This document shows positions 44,835 to 54,123 of a stretch of 64,000 nucleotides of DNA, in pieces (position 1 is the stretch's first letter; the number at the start of each line of letters is the position of its first letter). The notes beneath the pieces are model-generated. The model did no database searches, was not told the origin of the DNA, and was given only the letters and a program-made list of their open reading frames with translations. The translations under genes were made by a program, and so were the position numbers. Source of the stretch: Ferrigenium straubiae (lineage in GTDB: Bacteria; Pseudomonadota; Gammaproteobacteria; Burkholderiales; Gallionellaceae); assembly GCA_019449655.1 (NCBI GenBank), contig JAHQXD010000002.1:414276-478275 (forward strand), read 5' to 3'.

Positions 44835-44913
44835 GCAGTGTGGGTACATTTCCGTGCCCACGCTGCATTAACCTTTTAACAATTTTCTCGCGTGGACACA
44901 GAAACGTGTCCAC
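44835..44913. repeat. Two palindromes between hscB and hscA
   Basis: GCAGTGTGGGTAC/GTGCCCACGCTGC (44835-44847, 44854-44866) and GTGGACAC/GTGTCCAC (44892-44899, 44906-44913) are two related stem-loops with similar six-base loops. They look like paired REP units (BIME-like). hscA may use a ribosome binding site hidden by them; none is obvious before its ATG. Confidence 0.7.
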
Positions 44914-44922
44914 CCTACAACA

Positions 44923-46790
<1,868 letters not shown>

Positions 46791-46791
<1 letters not shown>

Positions 46792-47132
46792 TGCCGCAGA
46801 TCATCGTGTTGCCGCATGAGGAACTTTGCCCGCAGGGCAAGCTGTTCGAGGCCGAGCCGGGGGTTTCGATCTGCGACGCGCTGTTGCAGCATGGCGTGGA
46901 AATCGAGCATGCCTGCGAAAAATCCTGCGCCTGCACCACCTGTCATGTCATTCTGCGCGAAGGTTTCAATTCCCTGGAGCCTGCCGAGGAGATTGAAGAG
47001 GATATGCTCGACAAGGCTTGGGGACTGGAGCCGACCTCGCGCCTGTCCTGTCAGGCCATCGTGGATAATCAGAACCTCGTGGTGGAGATTCCCAAGTACA
47101 CCATCAACATGGCGAAGGAGGGGCATAAATGA
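46791..47132 (+). CDS. fdx: [2Fe-2S] ferredoxin, isc type
   Basis: A 113-residue adrenodoxin-like ferredoxin. The cluster cysteines are in EHACEKSCACTTCHV and LSCQAIV. It supplies electrons during cluster assembly on IscU. It overlaps both neighbours (TAATG with hscA and ATGA with iscX). Confidence 0.96.
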
Positions 47133-47323
47133 AATGGACCGATGTCAGGACGGTCGCCATCGAGCTCGCGGAGGCGCACCCCGAGGTTGACCCGAAGACC
47201 GTCCGTTTCACCGACCTGCACAACTGGGTGCTGGCGCTGGAGGATTTTCGCGATGACCCGAAGCACGGCGGCGAGAAAGTCCTCGAAGCGATCCAGGCGG
47301 CGTGGATAGAAGAGGCGGAATAG
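47129..47323 (+). CDS. iscX: Fe-S assembly protein IscX
   Basis: A 64-residue acidic helical protein, the normal size. KWTDVRTVAIELAEAHPEVD and RFTDLHNWVLALEDF are typical. It binds IscS and iron and modulates desulfurase activity. Its stop codon is one base from the dsbB GTG, so dsbB is probably transcribed with the isc operon. Confidence 0.95.
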   Translation: MKWTDVRTVAIELAEAHPEVDPKTVRFTDLHNWVLALEDFRDDPKHGGEKVLEAIQAAWIEEAE

Positions 47324-47324
47324 C

Positions 47325-47822
47325 GTGAGCCTCTGGCGGAAAATCTCCAACCGCTGGCTGTATCTGGCGGGTGCGCTGTTCGCCGGCGGCCTGATCGGCT
47401 TCGCGCTGTTCCTGCAATACGTCAAACACCAGGATCCCTGCCCGCTGTGCATGGTGCAACGCGTGGTTTTCATCGCCCTGCTGGTAGTGTTCGCGCTGGC
47501 CGCGCTGCATGGCCCGAAACGTACCGGTCAGCGTGTCTATGCGGCGCTGGTTGCGCTGCTGTCGCTGTCCGGCGCGGGCGTCGCGGCACGTCACATCTGG
47601 ATACAGCACCTGCCCGCGGATCAGGTTCCGGCGTGCGGCCCCGGCCTGGACTACATGCTGGAAACGATGCCGATGGCCGATGTGCTGAAGCAACTGATGC
47701 ACGGCTCCGGCGAATGCGCTGCAAAGGGCTGGACCTTCCTTGCCCTCGGCATCCCGGAATGGTCCCTGCTGTGCTACCTCGCGCTGGGCGCCTGGGCGGT
47801 GCTGATTTCACTCAGGAAATAG
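47325..47822 (+). CDS. dsbB: Disulfide bond formation protein B
   Basis: A 165-residue inner-membrane quinone reductase with four membrane helices. The two periplasmic cysteine pairs are in DPCPLCMVQR and in PACGPGLDYM with GECAAKGW. It reoxidises DsbA using quinones. It starts at GTG 47325, one base after iscX. Placing a disulfide-forming gene directly behind iscX is uncommon. Confidence 0.93.
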   Translation: MSLWRKISNRWLYLAGALFAGGLIGFALFLQYVKHQDPCPLCMVQRVVFIALLVVFALAALHGPKRTGQRVYAALVALLSLSGAGVAARHIWIQHLPADQVPACGPGLDYMLETMPMADVLKQLMHGSGECAAKGWTFLALGIPEWSLLCYLALGAWAVLISLRK

Positions 47823-47922
47823 CCGCGCTTGTTATATCGATTACGCATCTTGTGCGGGGCGCGAAACGGGGCGGCGCCGCATCTGGAAGTTTTTGCCCTG
47901 AACGGATTTCAAGGAGGTTGAC

Positions 47923-48321
47923 ATGCAAAGATCAAAATTCGCATTGCTGGCGCTGGCCGCTGCGATGTGCGTCATGTTGAATGTCGGCACTGCCGTTGCT
48001 GCGGACAAGGCGCAGGAGCAGGAAAAACAGGCCGCGACCCAGGGCGCTCAGGGACAAGGGGCATGCGGCACGGCGGGCGGCTGCTGTGGAATGCATCAGG
48101 GAGGTGCGGCGGCGGAAGGTAAAGGGGCCTGTGGCGCAGCGGGTGGTTGCTGCGGCATGCATGGCGGGATGCATCATGGCGGGGCAGGGGCGCAGGGCGG
48201 GGCGGCCTGCGGGACCGCAGGCGGTTGCTGCATGCACGGCGGAATGCAGCATGGAGGAGCGGCGCCGCAGGGCGAAGCGGTCCCGCAAGGCGGAGCGGCA
48301 TCGGGCGGACATCAGCACTGA
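47923..48321 (+). CDS. Exported Cys/Met/His/Gly repeat protein
   Basis: A 132-residue protein with a signal peptide ending TAVAA. The mature chain is of low complexity with three repeats: GACGTAGGCCGMHQGG, GACGAAGGCCGMHGGMHHGG and AACGTAGGCCMHGGMQHGG. Each has a single Cys, a Cys-Cys pair and Met/His, an arrangement likely to bind soft metals such as Cu(I). A strong ribosome binding site (AAGGAGG) and its own terminator suggest high expression. It follows dsbB, whose pathway could act on its nine cysteines. No known family was recognised. Metal buffering is inferred from composition only. Confidence 0.75.
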   Translation: MQRSKFALLALAAAMCVMLNVGTAVAADKAQEQEKQAATQGAQGQGACGTAGGCCGMHQGGAAAEGKGACGAAGGCCGMHGGMHHGGAGAQGGAACGTAGGCCMHGGMQHGGAAPQGEAVPQGGAASGGHQH

Positions 48322-48345
48322 TCCGTCTGTCACAGGCTGAAAATT

Positions 48346-48376
48346 AACGAGGGGGCATTGCCCCCTCGTTTTTTTC
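48346..48376 (+). terminator. Intrinsic terminator of the isc-dsbB side
   Basis: AACGAGGGGGC (48346-48356), loop ATT, GCCCCCTCGTT (48360-48370), then a T run to 48376. It ends the transcript of the repeat-protein gene. Confidence 0.92.
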
Positions 48377-48408
48377 CGGCTTTCTGATTCGCAACTAAAG
48401 GGGTCCAA

Positions 48409-48458
48409 CTAAAGGGGTCAGCTTCAAGCGCTAAGGGGGGGCAAGCTGACCCCTTTAG
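48409..48458. repeat. Palindromic element with 16-bp arms
   Basis: CTAAAGGGGTCAGCTT (48409-48424) and its exact inverse (48443-48458) flank 18 bases; a partial extra copy, CTAAAGGGGTC, lies at 48395-48405. The same half-motif appears near 34893. This looks like a REP or small mobile element end of the kind mobilised by TnpREP transposases. Confidence 0.75.
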
Positions 48459-48482
48459 CCTACTTGGTGCAATTAACCCTTG

Positions 48483-48614
48483 CTAATCACCTTTTTTGTG
48501 TTTGTGAGGCTTAAGCGAGGGCGTATTTCTAGGAGTTTCTTTATTATCCCGTTGGCGCCTATCTGGCTTCCCAGTTGATTTGGCAGTTCTTTTTGGACCT
48601 GGCTTAATTCCCAT
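48483..48614 (-). CDS. Small very basic protein, 43 residues
   Basis: ATG 48614 is preceded by GGGAG at good spacing and opens a 43-codon frame. The peptide is rich in Lys, Arg and Pro (GPKRTAKSTGKPDRRQRDN; ending HKHKKGD) and looks disordered. It lies downstream of the integron-cassette junction on the same strand. Function unknown; it may be a real small gene or a remnant. Confidence 0.45.
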   Translation of the reverse strand: MGIKPGPKRTAKSTGKPDRRQRDNKETPRNTPSLKPHKHKKGD

Positions 48615-48666
48615 AGTTTTCTCCCTTTATTGGTACTAATGACTGATCAACGAAAGGGTCGCCGCA

Positions 48667-48749
48667 CCCTAACGTGGAGGTAAGGGGCTGCGCTTTAGCG
48701 CAGTCCCAGCGCAGCGAAAGCGGAGCGGACTTGACCGCAGGGTTAGAAC
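48667..48749 (-). other. attC recombination site
   Basis: Read on the minus strand the site runs from GTTCTAAC (48749-48742) through a TCAAG box (48734-48730) and an internal hairpin (CTGCGC/GCGCAG) to a CTTA box and CGTTAGGG (48674-48667). This is the R''-L''-L'-R' order of integron attC sites. The first box is the exact inverse of GTTAGAAC at the other end of the cassette (49029-49022), the hallmark of a cassette excised and inserted as a circle. Confidence 0.75.
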
Positions 48750-49028
48750 GGAAACTTTTCATTTGATTGCGGGCGAGATAGTGAAAGTTCGATATATGAG
48801 GTGTCGGATAACCACGCATTAAGCCCGTGGTTTAAGTCGAGTTTGTTAATGCTGACCTTGTAGGCCATGCCAGTTAACTCGCCCAATGCTTTTGAAAACG
48901 CATCCTCAATTTGTTGGATGCTGGCAGTTTTTATTGGGCGATGCCCCCAGTCGGGAGAGGCCTCTTCTTGCGGCTTTTGTTTTTCATCAGTCATAAATTT
49001 CTCCAAGCATTGAGATATAGAGTTCTAA
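48673..49028 (-). mobile_element. Solitary integron gene cassette
   Basis: A 356-bp unit: junction G|TTAGAAC at 49029/49028, one open frame (48743-48994), and an attC ending at G|TTAGGG (48673/48672). The stop codon of the frame lies inside the attC R'' box, as is usual for cassettes. No intI integrase gene or second attC is visible in the window, so this looks like a single cassette recombined into a secondary site just downstream of nrdJ. Confidence 0.72.
48743..48994 (-). CDS. Integron cassette protein, hypothetical
   Basis: An 83-residue protein. GGAGA five bases before ATG 48994 is a clear ribosome binding site. The N-terminus is charged and disordered-looking (TDEKQKPQEEASPDW); the rest (IQQIEDAFSKALGELTGMAY, then VSINKLDL and SYIELSLS) looks alpha/beta. 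The TAA stop is part of the attC site. No family recognised, as is typical for cassette genes. Confidence 0.7.
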   Translation of the reverse strand: MTDEKQKPQEEASPDWGHRPIKTASIQQIEDAFSKALGELTGMAYKVSINKLDLNHGLNAWLSDTSYIELSLSRPQSNEKFPF

Positions 49029-49065
49029 CTAGTTAATGTAGAGACCCATTGGTTCGGACAAGCGG

Positions 49066-51888
49066 TCAGCCGCACGCGCCTATCGTCCCGCAGCTCGTGC
49101 AGAATTCGCAGCCGTCCTTCTTGATCAGCGTGGCGTTGCCGCACTCCTTGCAGACCTTGCCGGTCATCGGCTTGATCCCGGAGGCCTTGTTTTGCGCCTC
49201 GGGGACTTCCAGTACGCCCATCTGCTGCACCGGATAGCCGTTTTCGTCGAGGATGCCGAGCATGGCGTAGCGGTGGATGATGAGCTTGGCGACATAGGAA
49301 ACCGTCGAAGGGTAGCTTTCCATTTTTTCCCCGCCCGGCACGCGCGCCATGAAATCGCCCAGCGGTTCGCCGAAGTTGAGCAGCTTGCGCAGCTTCATGC
49401 CGATCCAGGCCGGGTCGATGACGCGCATGTCGAGGCTCAGCACCTTGCACAGGCCGTCGAGGGCGCGCGGATAAACCCCGGCGAGCCACATCGAGTAGGG
49501 GCGGCGCTGGCCGTCCGGCATCATCAGTTCCTTGAGGCCGAGCACGAAGTCGTCGCCGGTGCCGGCGTTGGAGATGTCCACCGTCCAGCTCATCGTGCCG
49601 TCGGTGCCAGTCTTCGGTTCCTTCTTGGCGAACAGCGCATCCATCATCGGCGTGGTGACGCCTTCGCCGACTTCCAGCGCACCCAGCGTCTCGATGCGGT
49701 ATTTCAGCAGGTGGGCGAACGCCGCCACCAGGCTGGGCATGCGTTTCATTTCGCCATCGGGCGGCATCGGCATGTCGAAGGCGTCGTCGCCCGCGGTCTT
49801 CATCAGCATCTCCAGCTTCATGCGCAGCCACACCGGGTCGCGCGCGCGCATGTCCATCGACAGCGATTTCGCGAGCGCACCCAGTCCGCGCGGCTGCTCA
49901 CCGCCGTTCACCCAGACTTCGAACGGGTGGTTCCTGCCGTTGCGGGTATGGGAAACGAACACGACGAAGCTGCCGAGCGTGTGATCCACCACCTGCGAGA
50001 CCCAGCCTTCGCTGCCGCTTGGCAGATCCGGGCGGCCCGGCCAGCGCAGCGATGCGAGCGTCGGATTGGGTGCGGCCTCCAGCACGATGCGGCGGTCCTG
50101 GTCGAACAGCAGGTCTTGCGGCTGCTCTTCTTTCTTAGCCGGCGTGACGGACAGCACGGAGCCCAGCACGCTGTTGGGGCGATAGGTCGCGAGGCCTTTC
50201 AGGCCGGCCTTCCAGGCTTCGGTGTAGAGTTCCTTGAAGTCTTCGTAGGGGTAGTCGGCCGGCACGTTGACCGTCTTGCTGATCGCCGTGTCGATGAACG
50301 GCGCGACGGCCGCAACCATTTTCATGTGGTCGATCGCGGAAATCTCCAGTGCGGTGACGAATGCGGGCGGCAGGTTGTCCACGTCGCCGCCCTGTTCCTT
50401 GTATAGGCGCCAGGCGTGATCCTCCACCGGGTAATCCTTGGTGCTGCCGTCCATCATGCGCTTCTTGCGCGTGTAGAACCAGGAGAACGGCGGCTCGATG
50501 CCGTTGGAGGCGTTGTCGGCGAACGCCAGTGAGATGGTGCCGGTGGGCGCGATCGACAGCAGGTGGCTGTTGCGGATGCCGTGCTTGCGTATCTTGTCCT
50601 TGATTTCCTCCGGCAGCCGCGAGGCGAAGCGCGGCGCGGCGAGGTACTGCTCGGTGTCCAGCAGCGGGAAGGCACCGCGCTCGATGGCTAGGTCCACCGA
50701 GGTGAGATAGGCCTCGTCGCGCATGAAGCGCGTGAGATCGGCGGCCAGCGCGCGCGCCGCGTCGGTGTCGTAGCGCAGGCCCAGCATCACCAGAGCATCA
50801 CCCAGACCGGTATAGCCCAGCCCGATGCGCCGCTTGTTTGCCGCTTCCTTCTGCTGTTCGGGCAGAGGCCAGGAGGTGACGTCCAGCACGTTGTCCAGCA
50901 TGCGCACACCGACCTGGATCAGCTTCCGGAATTTTTCGTAGTTGAAGGTGGCCTGTGCGGTGAAGGCGTTGTCCACCATGAGGGTCAGGTTGACCGAGCC
51001 CAGACAGCAGCAGCCGTAGGAAGGCAGCGGCTGTTCGGCGCAGGGATTGGTGGCCTCGATCAACTCGATGTAGGAGAGGTTGTTGTCGCGGTTCATCAGG
51101 TCGATGAACAGCACGCCCGGCTCGGCATGGTCGTAGGTACTTTCGATGATCTGTTTCCACAGGTCGGCGGCCGGCACCCTGCGGTACACCCACTTGCCGT
51201 CGGCGCGCTGCGCTGCCCCTTGTTCCTTGAGCGCGGCGGACGGTTCGGCGCTGTGCACCAGCTCGAAATCCGCGCCGCTTTCCACGGCCTGCATCAGGTC
51301 ATCCGTGACGCCCACGGAAATGTTGAAGTTGCGCAGGTCGCCCTTGTCCTTGGCGTGGATGAATTTCTCGATGTCGGGATGGTCGCAGCGCAGCACGCCC
51401 ATCTGCGCGCCGCGCCGCGCACCGGCCGATTCGACGGTCTCGCAGGAGCGGTCGAATACGCGCATGTAGGAAATCGGGCCGCTGGCGCGGGAGTTCGTGC
51501 CCTTGACCATCGCGCCTTCGGGGCGGATGGTCGAGAAATCATAGCCGACCCCGCCACCGCGCCGCATGGTCTCCGCGGCCTGCTGCAATGCGTCGTAGAT
51601 GCCCGGCTTGCCATTGCTGATGCCGGAGATCGCATCGCCCACCGGCTGCACGAAGCAATTGATCAGGGTCGCATGTATCTTCAGGCCGGCTGCCGAGTTG
51701 ATGCGGCCGGCAGGCACCAGGCCGTTTTCTTGGCCGAGGAAAAATTCCTCTTCCCACTTGGCGCGCTGCTTCGGTTTTTCGGCCTCAGCCAAGCCGCGCG
51801 CCACGCGGCGGCGCACGTCTTGAACGGAGTTTTCGCCGGGCTCCGCATATTTTTCCAGCAATACTTCGGTGCTGATTTCCTGTGTCAT
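49066..51888 (-). CDS. nrdJ: Adenosylcobalamin-dependent ribonucleotide reductase (class II)
   Basis: A 940-residue enzyme reducing ribonucleotides to deoxyribonucleotides. The active-site cysteines include LINCFVQPV and [20 protein letters not shown]; the loop [20 protein letters not shown] is conserved. A C-terminal zinc-ribbon-like tail ([18 protein letters not shown], then CTSC) is typical of the long NrdJ form. It needs no oxygen and uses a B12 radical, which suits low-oxygen growth. Tandem NrdR boxes lie upstream. GGGAG before ATG 51888 is the ribosome binding site. An integron cassette sits 37 bp after its stop. Confidence 0.93.
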   Translation of the reverse strand: MTQEISTEVLLEKYAEPGENSVQDVRRRVARGLAEAEKPKQRAKWEEEFFLGQENGLVPAGRINSAAGLKIHATLINCFVQPVGDAISGISNGKPGIYDALQQAAETMRRGGGVGYDFSTIRPEGAMVKGTNSRASGPISYMRVFDRSCETVESAGARRGAQMGVLRCDHPDIEKFIHAKDKGDLRNFNISVGVTDDLMQAVESGADFELVHSAEPSAALKEQGAAQRADGKWVYRRVPAADLWKQIIESTYDHAEPGVLFIDLMNRDNNLSYIELIEATNPCAEQPLPSYGCCCLGSVNLTLMVDNAFTAQATFNYEKFRKLIQVGVRMLDNVLDVTSWPLPEQQKEAANKRRIGLGYTGLGDALVMLGLRYDTDAARALAADLTRFMRDEAYLTSVDLAIERGAFPLLDTEQYLAAPRFASRLPEEIKDKIRKHGIRNSHLLSIAPTGTISLAFADNASNGIEPPFSWFYTRKKRMMDGSTKDYPVEDHAWRLYKEQGGDVDNLPPAFVTALEISAIDHMKMVAAVAPFIDTAISKTVNVPADYPYEDFKELYTEAWKAGLKGLATYRPNSVLGSVLSVTPAKKEEQPQDLLFDQDRRIVLEAAPNPTLASLRWPGRPDLPSGSEGWVSQVVDHTLGSFVVFVSHTRNGRNHPFEVWVNGGEQPRGLGALAKSLSMDMRARDPVWLRMKLEMLMKTAGDDAFDMPMPPDGEMKRMPSLVAAFAHLLKYRIETLGALEVGEGVTTPMMDALFAKKEPKTGTDGTMSWTVDISNAGTGDDFVLGLKELMMPDGQRRPYSMWLAGVYPRALDGLCKVLSLDMRVIDPAWIGMKLRKLLNFGEPLGDFMARVPGGEKMESYPSTVSYVAKLIIHRYAMLGILDENGYPVQQMGVLEVPEAQNKASGIKPMTGKVCKECGNATLIKKDGCEFCTSCGTIGACG

Positions 51889-52029
51889 TTAAGTTGCTCC
51901 CTTAAAGCCAGCGCGCCTGATCTTCCGGTGGTCTTGCCACCTGCGTTGTGTGGGCACTATTTTCTGGCGTATGTTGTGAATTTGTTCTGTAGCCCGAGGA
52001 ACTATGGAGCCTCCCCCGGCTCAAATTGG

Positions 52030-52143
52030 CTAGTTGTTTTCTTGTGGCGGGTCGCCCTGGTGTCGATCGGACGTCATGGAGACGGAAGGTTGGGAAGCAT
52101 TATTGTCGGATGTTGTAGTCGGGATGTTTTCTGTAACAGGCAC
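52030..52143 (-). CDS. Possible leader peptide upstream of nrdJ
   Basis: GTG 52143 has GGAG eight bases upstream and opens a 37-codon frame (VPVTENIPTTTSDNNASQ..., ending DPPQENN). The peptide is polar and low in complexity, so it may be a leader ORF rather than a folded protein. It lies in the nrdJ mRNA leader, 141 nt before the nrdJ start. Weak evidence. Confidence 0.3.
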   Translation of the reverse strand: MPVTENIPTTTSDNNASQPSVSMTSDRHQGDPPQENN

Positions 52144-52194
52144 GATATTAACTCCAGGGTTGCATAGACCGTTTTTGGCCCGGGAAACCAAAAA

Positions 52195-52259
52195 ACACTA
52201 TATCTAGTGTTTTGTTGCGAAATTTCTACTAATTCTAGTGGGTCATTATTTTTTTGCAA
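52195..52259 (-). promoter_or_regulatory. Tandem NrdR boxes over the nrdJ promoter
   Basis: Box 1 ACACTATATCTAGTGT (52195-52210) is an almost perfect match to the NrdR consensus acaCwAtATaTwGtgt. Box 2 CTACTAATTCTAGTGG (52226-52241) is weaker. Their centres are 31 bp apart, three helical turns, the standard NrdR spacing. On the minus strand TTGCAA (52259-52254), a 16-bp spacer and TAGAAT (52237-52232) form a promoter whose -10 lies inside box 2. NrdR with ATP/dATP would repress nrdJ when deoxynucleotides are plentiful. Confidence 0.85.
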
Positions 52260-52402
52260 GCACTATTTGAATCGGAAAATTAAGGTGAATAATTTGACTT
52301 AATCGGTAACTTGAGCTAACCGGATCGGGGGTATGCAGCCCTTGCGGGAAGGTAGTCATTTACGCTTTAATGCGCGACATTTTTTATTGGCGGGAGCAAG
52401 GC

Positions 52403-52981
52403 ATGGGTTTTTTTGAGAAATTATTCGAGGGCGCGCTATGGAACAGCCGCTTCATGATCTTGGCGGCGGTGATCGGCAGCCTGCTGGCGGGCATTGCGAT
52501 TTTCTACATGGCCACGGTGGACGTGGTGAACCTGTTCGGCCACGCCTTGCATTACGCCGATGCCAGCCTGACTGTTGAGACGCGCAAGGCATTGCATGAC
52601 AGTACGGTGTCGCATATCGTCGAGGTGGTGGACGGCTACCTGCTGGCGACGGTGATGCTGATTTTCTCGCTGGGTCTGTACGAGCTGTTCATCAGCGATA
52701 TCGACCAGGCGCATGGCAGCAAGTCTTCCAGCAAGATACTGGTCATCAATAACCTCGATGACCTCAAGTCGCGCCTGGCCAAAGTGATCCTGATGATCAT
52801 GATCGTCACGCTGTTTGAGGAAGCCCTGCGCATGCACATGAGTACGCCGCTGGACCTGGTCTATCTCGGCGCAAGCATCGCGCTGATCGCACTGGCGCTG
52901 TATCTGACCCATGCTTCCGAGCATGGCACGGGTGGCGAGACGGCGCAGGACGAAAAAACACCGGAAAAGCACGGCCACTGA
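52403..52981 (+). CDS. YqhA-family (UPF0114) membrane protein
   Basis: A 192-residue inner-membrane protein with about four membrane segments (MILAAVIGSLLAGIAIFYMA; LLATVMLIFSLGLYELFI; VILMIMIVTLFEEAL; IALIALALYLTH). FEKLFEGALWNSRF and ISDIDQAH are UPF0114 features. ATG 52403 follows GGGAGC; an upstream ATG at 52370 lacks a site. The function of this family is not established. A TlpA-like gene follows 28 bp on. Confidence 0.85.
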   Translation: MGFFEKLFEGALWNSRFMILAAVIGSLLAGIAIFYMATVDVVNLFGHALHYADASLTVETRKALHDSTVSHIVEVVDGYLLATVMLIFSLGLYELFISDIDQAHGSKSSSKILVINNLDDLKSRLAKVILMIMIVTLFEEALRMHMSTPLDLVYLGASIALIALALYLTHASEHGTGGETAQDEKTPEKHGH

Positions 52982-53009
52982 TAACTATTCGATAGAGCTG
53001 GGGGCAGTC

Positions 53010-53474
53010 ATGTTGTTACGCAAGTTGCTGATATGGCCGTTGCTGGCTTGGTCGTTTTCGGGGTATGCGGGGGATTTCTCGCTTGAGGATATGCAAGGCA
53101 GGACACATCGCCTGGCGGATTATCGTGGCAAGTGGGTGCTGGTAAATTTCTGGGCAACCTGGTGCCCGCCATGCCTGACCGAGATTCCCGAGTTGAGCAG
53201 CCTGCATAACGCCCACAAGGACCACGATCTGGTGGTGATCGGCGTTGCCATGGGTTCCGGCTCCAGCAAGAAGGTGGCTGATTTCATTGAGGCACACGGC
53301 ATCAGTTACCCGATCGTGCTGGGCAACAACAGGCTCGCGGCGCAGATAGGCAAGGTGGAAGCGTTGCCGACCAGTTATTTGTACGCGCCGAATGGCGAGC
53401 AGGTGAGCTATCAGACCGGGGAAGTGACGCGCGAGAGTGTCGAGACCTACATCAGGAACAAAAAATTCAATTGA
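53010..53474 (+). CDS. TlpA/ResA-like periplasmic thioredoxin
   Basis: A 154-residue protein with a signal peptide (LLIWPLLAWSFSGYAG) and a thioredoxin fold with the active site WATWCPPCLTEIP. The GKWVLVNFWA strand and cis-Pro in EALPTSYLYAPNG are typical of TlpA/ResA reductases, which reduce periplasmic thiols, for example apocytochrome c. That fits the many c-type cytochromes in this region. Its last 8 bp overlap the end of the convergent transglycosylase gene. Confidence 0.88.
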   Translation: MLLRKLLIWPLLAWSFSGYAGDFSLEDMQGRTHRLADYRGKWVLVNFWATWCPPCLTEIPELSSLHNAHKDHDLVVIGVAMGSGSSKKVADFIEAHGISYPIVLGNNRLAAQIGKVEALPTSYLYAPNGEQVSYQTGEVTRESVETYIRNKKFN

Positions 53475-54123
53475 CTGCCGTGCGCAGGCCGCTGTCGGCC
53501 GTCTTGCGCGGCAGAGACCACTTGTTGTGCCAAGCGGCACGCACTAGGTTGGGATATTCGGGGCGGCCCAGGCTGCCGTTGTAACGCCCCAGCGCACGAT
53601 ACAGATTGCCTTTTTCGATGTCCAGGTAATGGCGCAGGATGGTGCAGCCGTATCGCAGGTTGGTGCGCAAGTGGAAGAGGTTGTGATCCCCGGAGCCGAT
53701 TTGCCTGACCCAGAACGGCATCACCTGCATATAGCCGTGTGCGCCCGCGCCCGAAACGGCGTATTTCCTGAAACCGCTCTCCACTTCAATCAAGCCCAGC
53801 ACCAACTCAGGCTCCAGCCCGGCGCGGGTCGCCTCGTAATGCACAGTGCTCAGGAAATCGAGGCGCGATTCGGCATCGGGCATGCGTTTGCGCAAGCGGT
53901 GCGACATCTCCTTCAGCCATACATCCGCCTCGGATTGCGTGCCGAATGCCAGCCTGGATGCTGCCTGGTCCGATACGCTGCGCTGCAATACTGCGCGGAC
54001 GCTGGCTGAGAGTGCCTCTTCCTGCTGCGCGCCGGCAAGCGCACCGGAAGCGGGCAGCAGCCCGGACAGGCACAGCGGCAGCAGGACGAAACGATGCAAA
54101 AAGGACGTTGTGGTCACTTGCAT
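53467..54123 (-). CDS. Lytic transglycosylase (SLT domain)
   Basis: A 218-residue exported enzyme with a signal peptide ([19 protein letters not shown]). The SLT motifs are [18 protein letters not shown] (catalytic Glu), AHGYMQVMP and ALGRYNGS. It cleaves murein glycan chains non-hydrolytically. Its start overlaps the proS end by 10 bp, so it is coupled to proS, an order seen in other betaproteobacteria. Confidence 0.9.
   Translation of the reverse strand: MQVTTTSFLHRFVLLPLCLSGLLPASGALAGAQQEEALSASVRAVLQRSVSDQAASRLAFGTQSEADVWLKEMSHRLRKRMPDAESRLDFLSTVHYEATRAGLEPELVLGLIEVESGFRKYAVSGAGAHGYMQVMPFWVRQIGSGDHNLFHLRTNLRYGCTILRHYLDIEKGNLYRALGRYNGSLGRPEYPNLVRAAWHNKWSLPRKTADSGLRTAVN

Larger units (their letters stand above)
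51889..52402. other. Regulatory region between nrdJ and yqhA
   Basis: About 510 bp. The part nearest nrdJ is a long leader (about 335 nt from the predicted start point) with a possible leader peptide at 52030-52143 and a GAGCC/GGCTC hairpin at about 52007-52022. I looked for a cobalamin riboswitch core and did not find a convincing one. NrdR boxes and a promoter occupy 52195-52259. Beyond it, to 52402, I see nothing gene-like except the yqhA ribosome binding site. Confidence 0.5.

Noticed and set aside
47923..48321. Bufferin/RiPP precursor for the Cys repeat protein
   Set aside because: The repeats differ from the EGKCG and DUF2282 patterns and no DUF692-type enzyme gene is nearby.
48376..48672. 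Second integron cassette carrying the 43-residue basic protein
   Set aside because: No box complementary to TTAGGG and no attC-like structure follows that frame.
48604..48819. 71-codon minus-strand frame across the attC site
   Set aside because: It has a poor start and runs through the attC hairpins; the cassette gene at 48743-48994 explains the region better.
51889..52190. Cobalamin riboswitch in the nrdJ leader
   Set aside because: A B12-dependent enzyme made this worth checking, but I found no convincing B12-box or core helices by eye.
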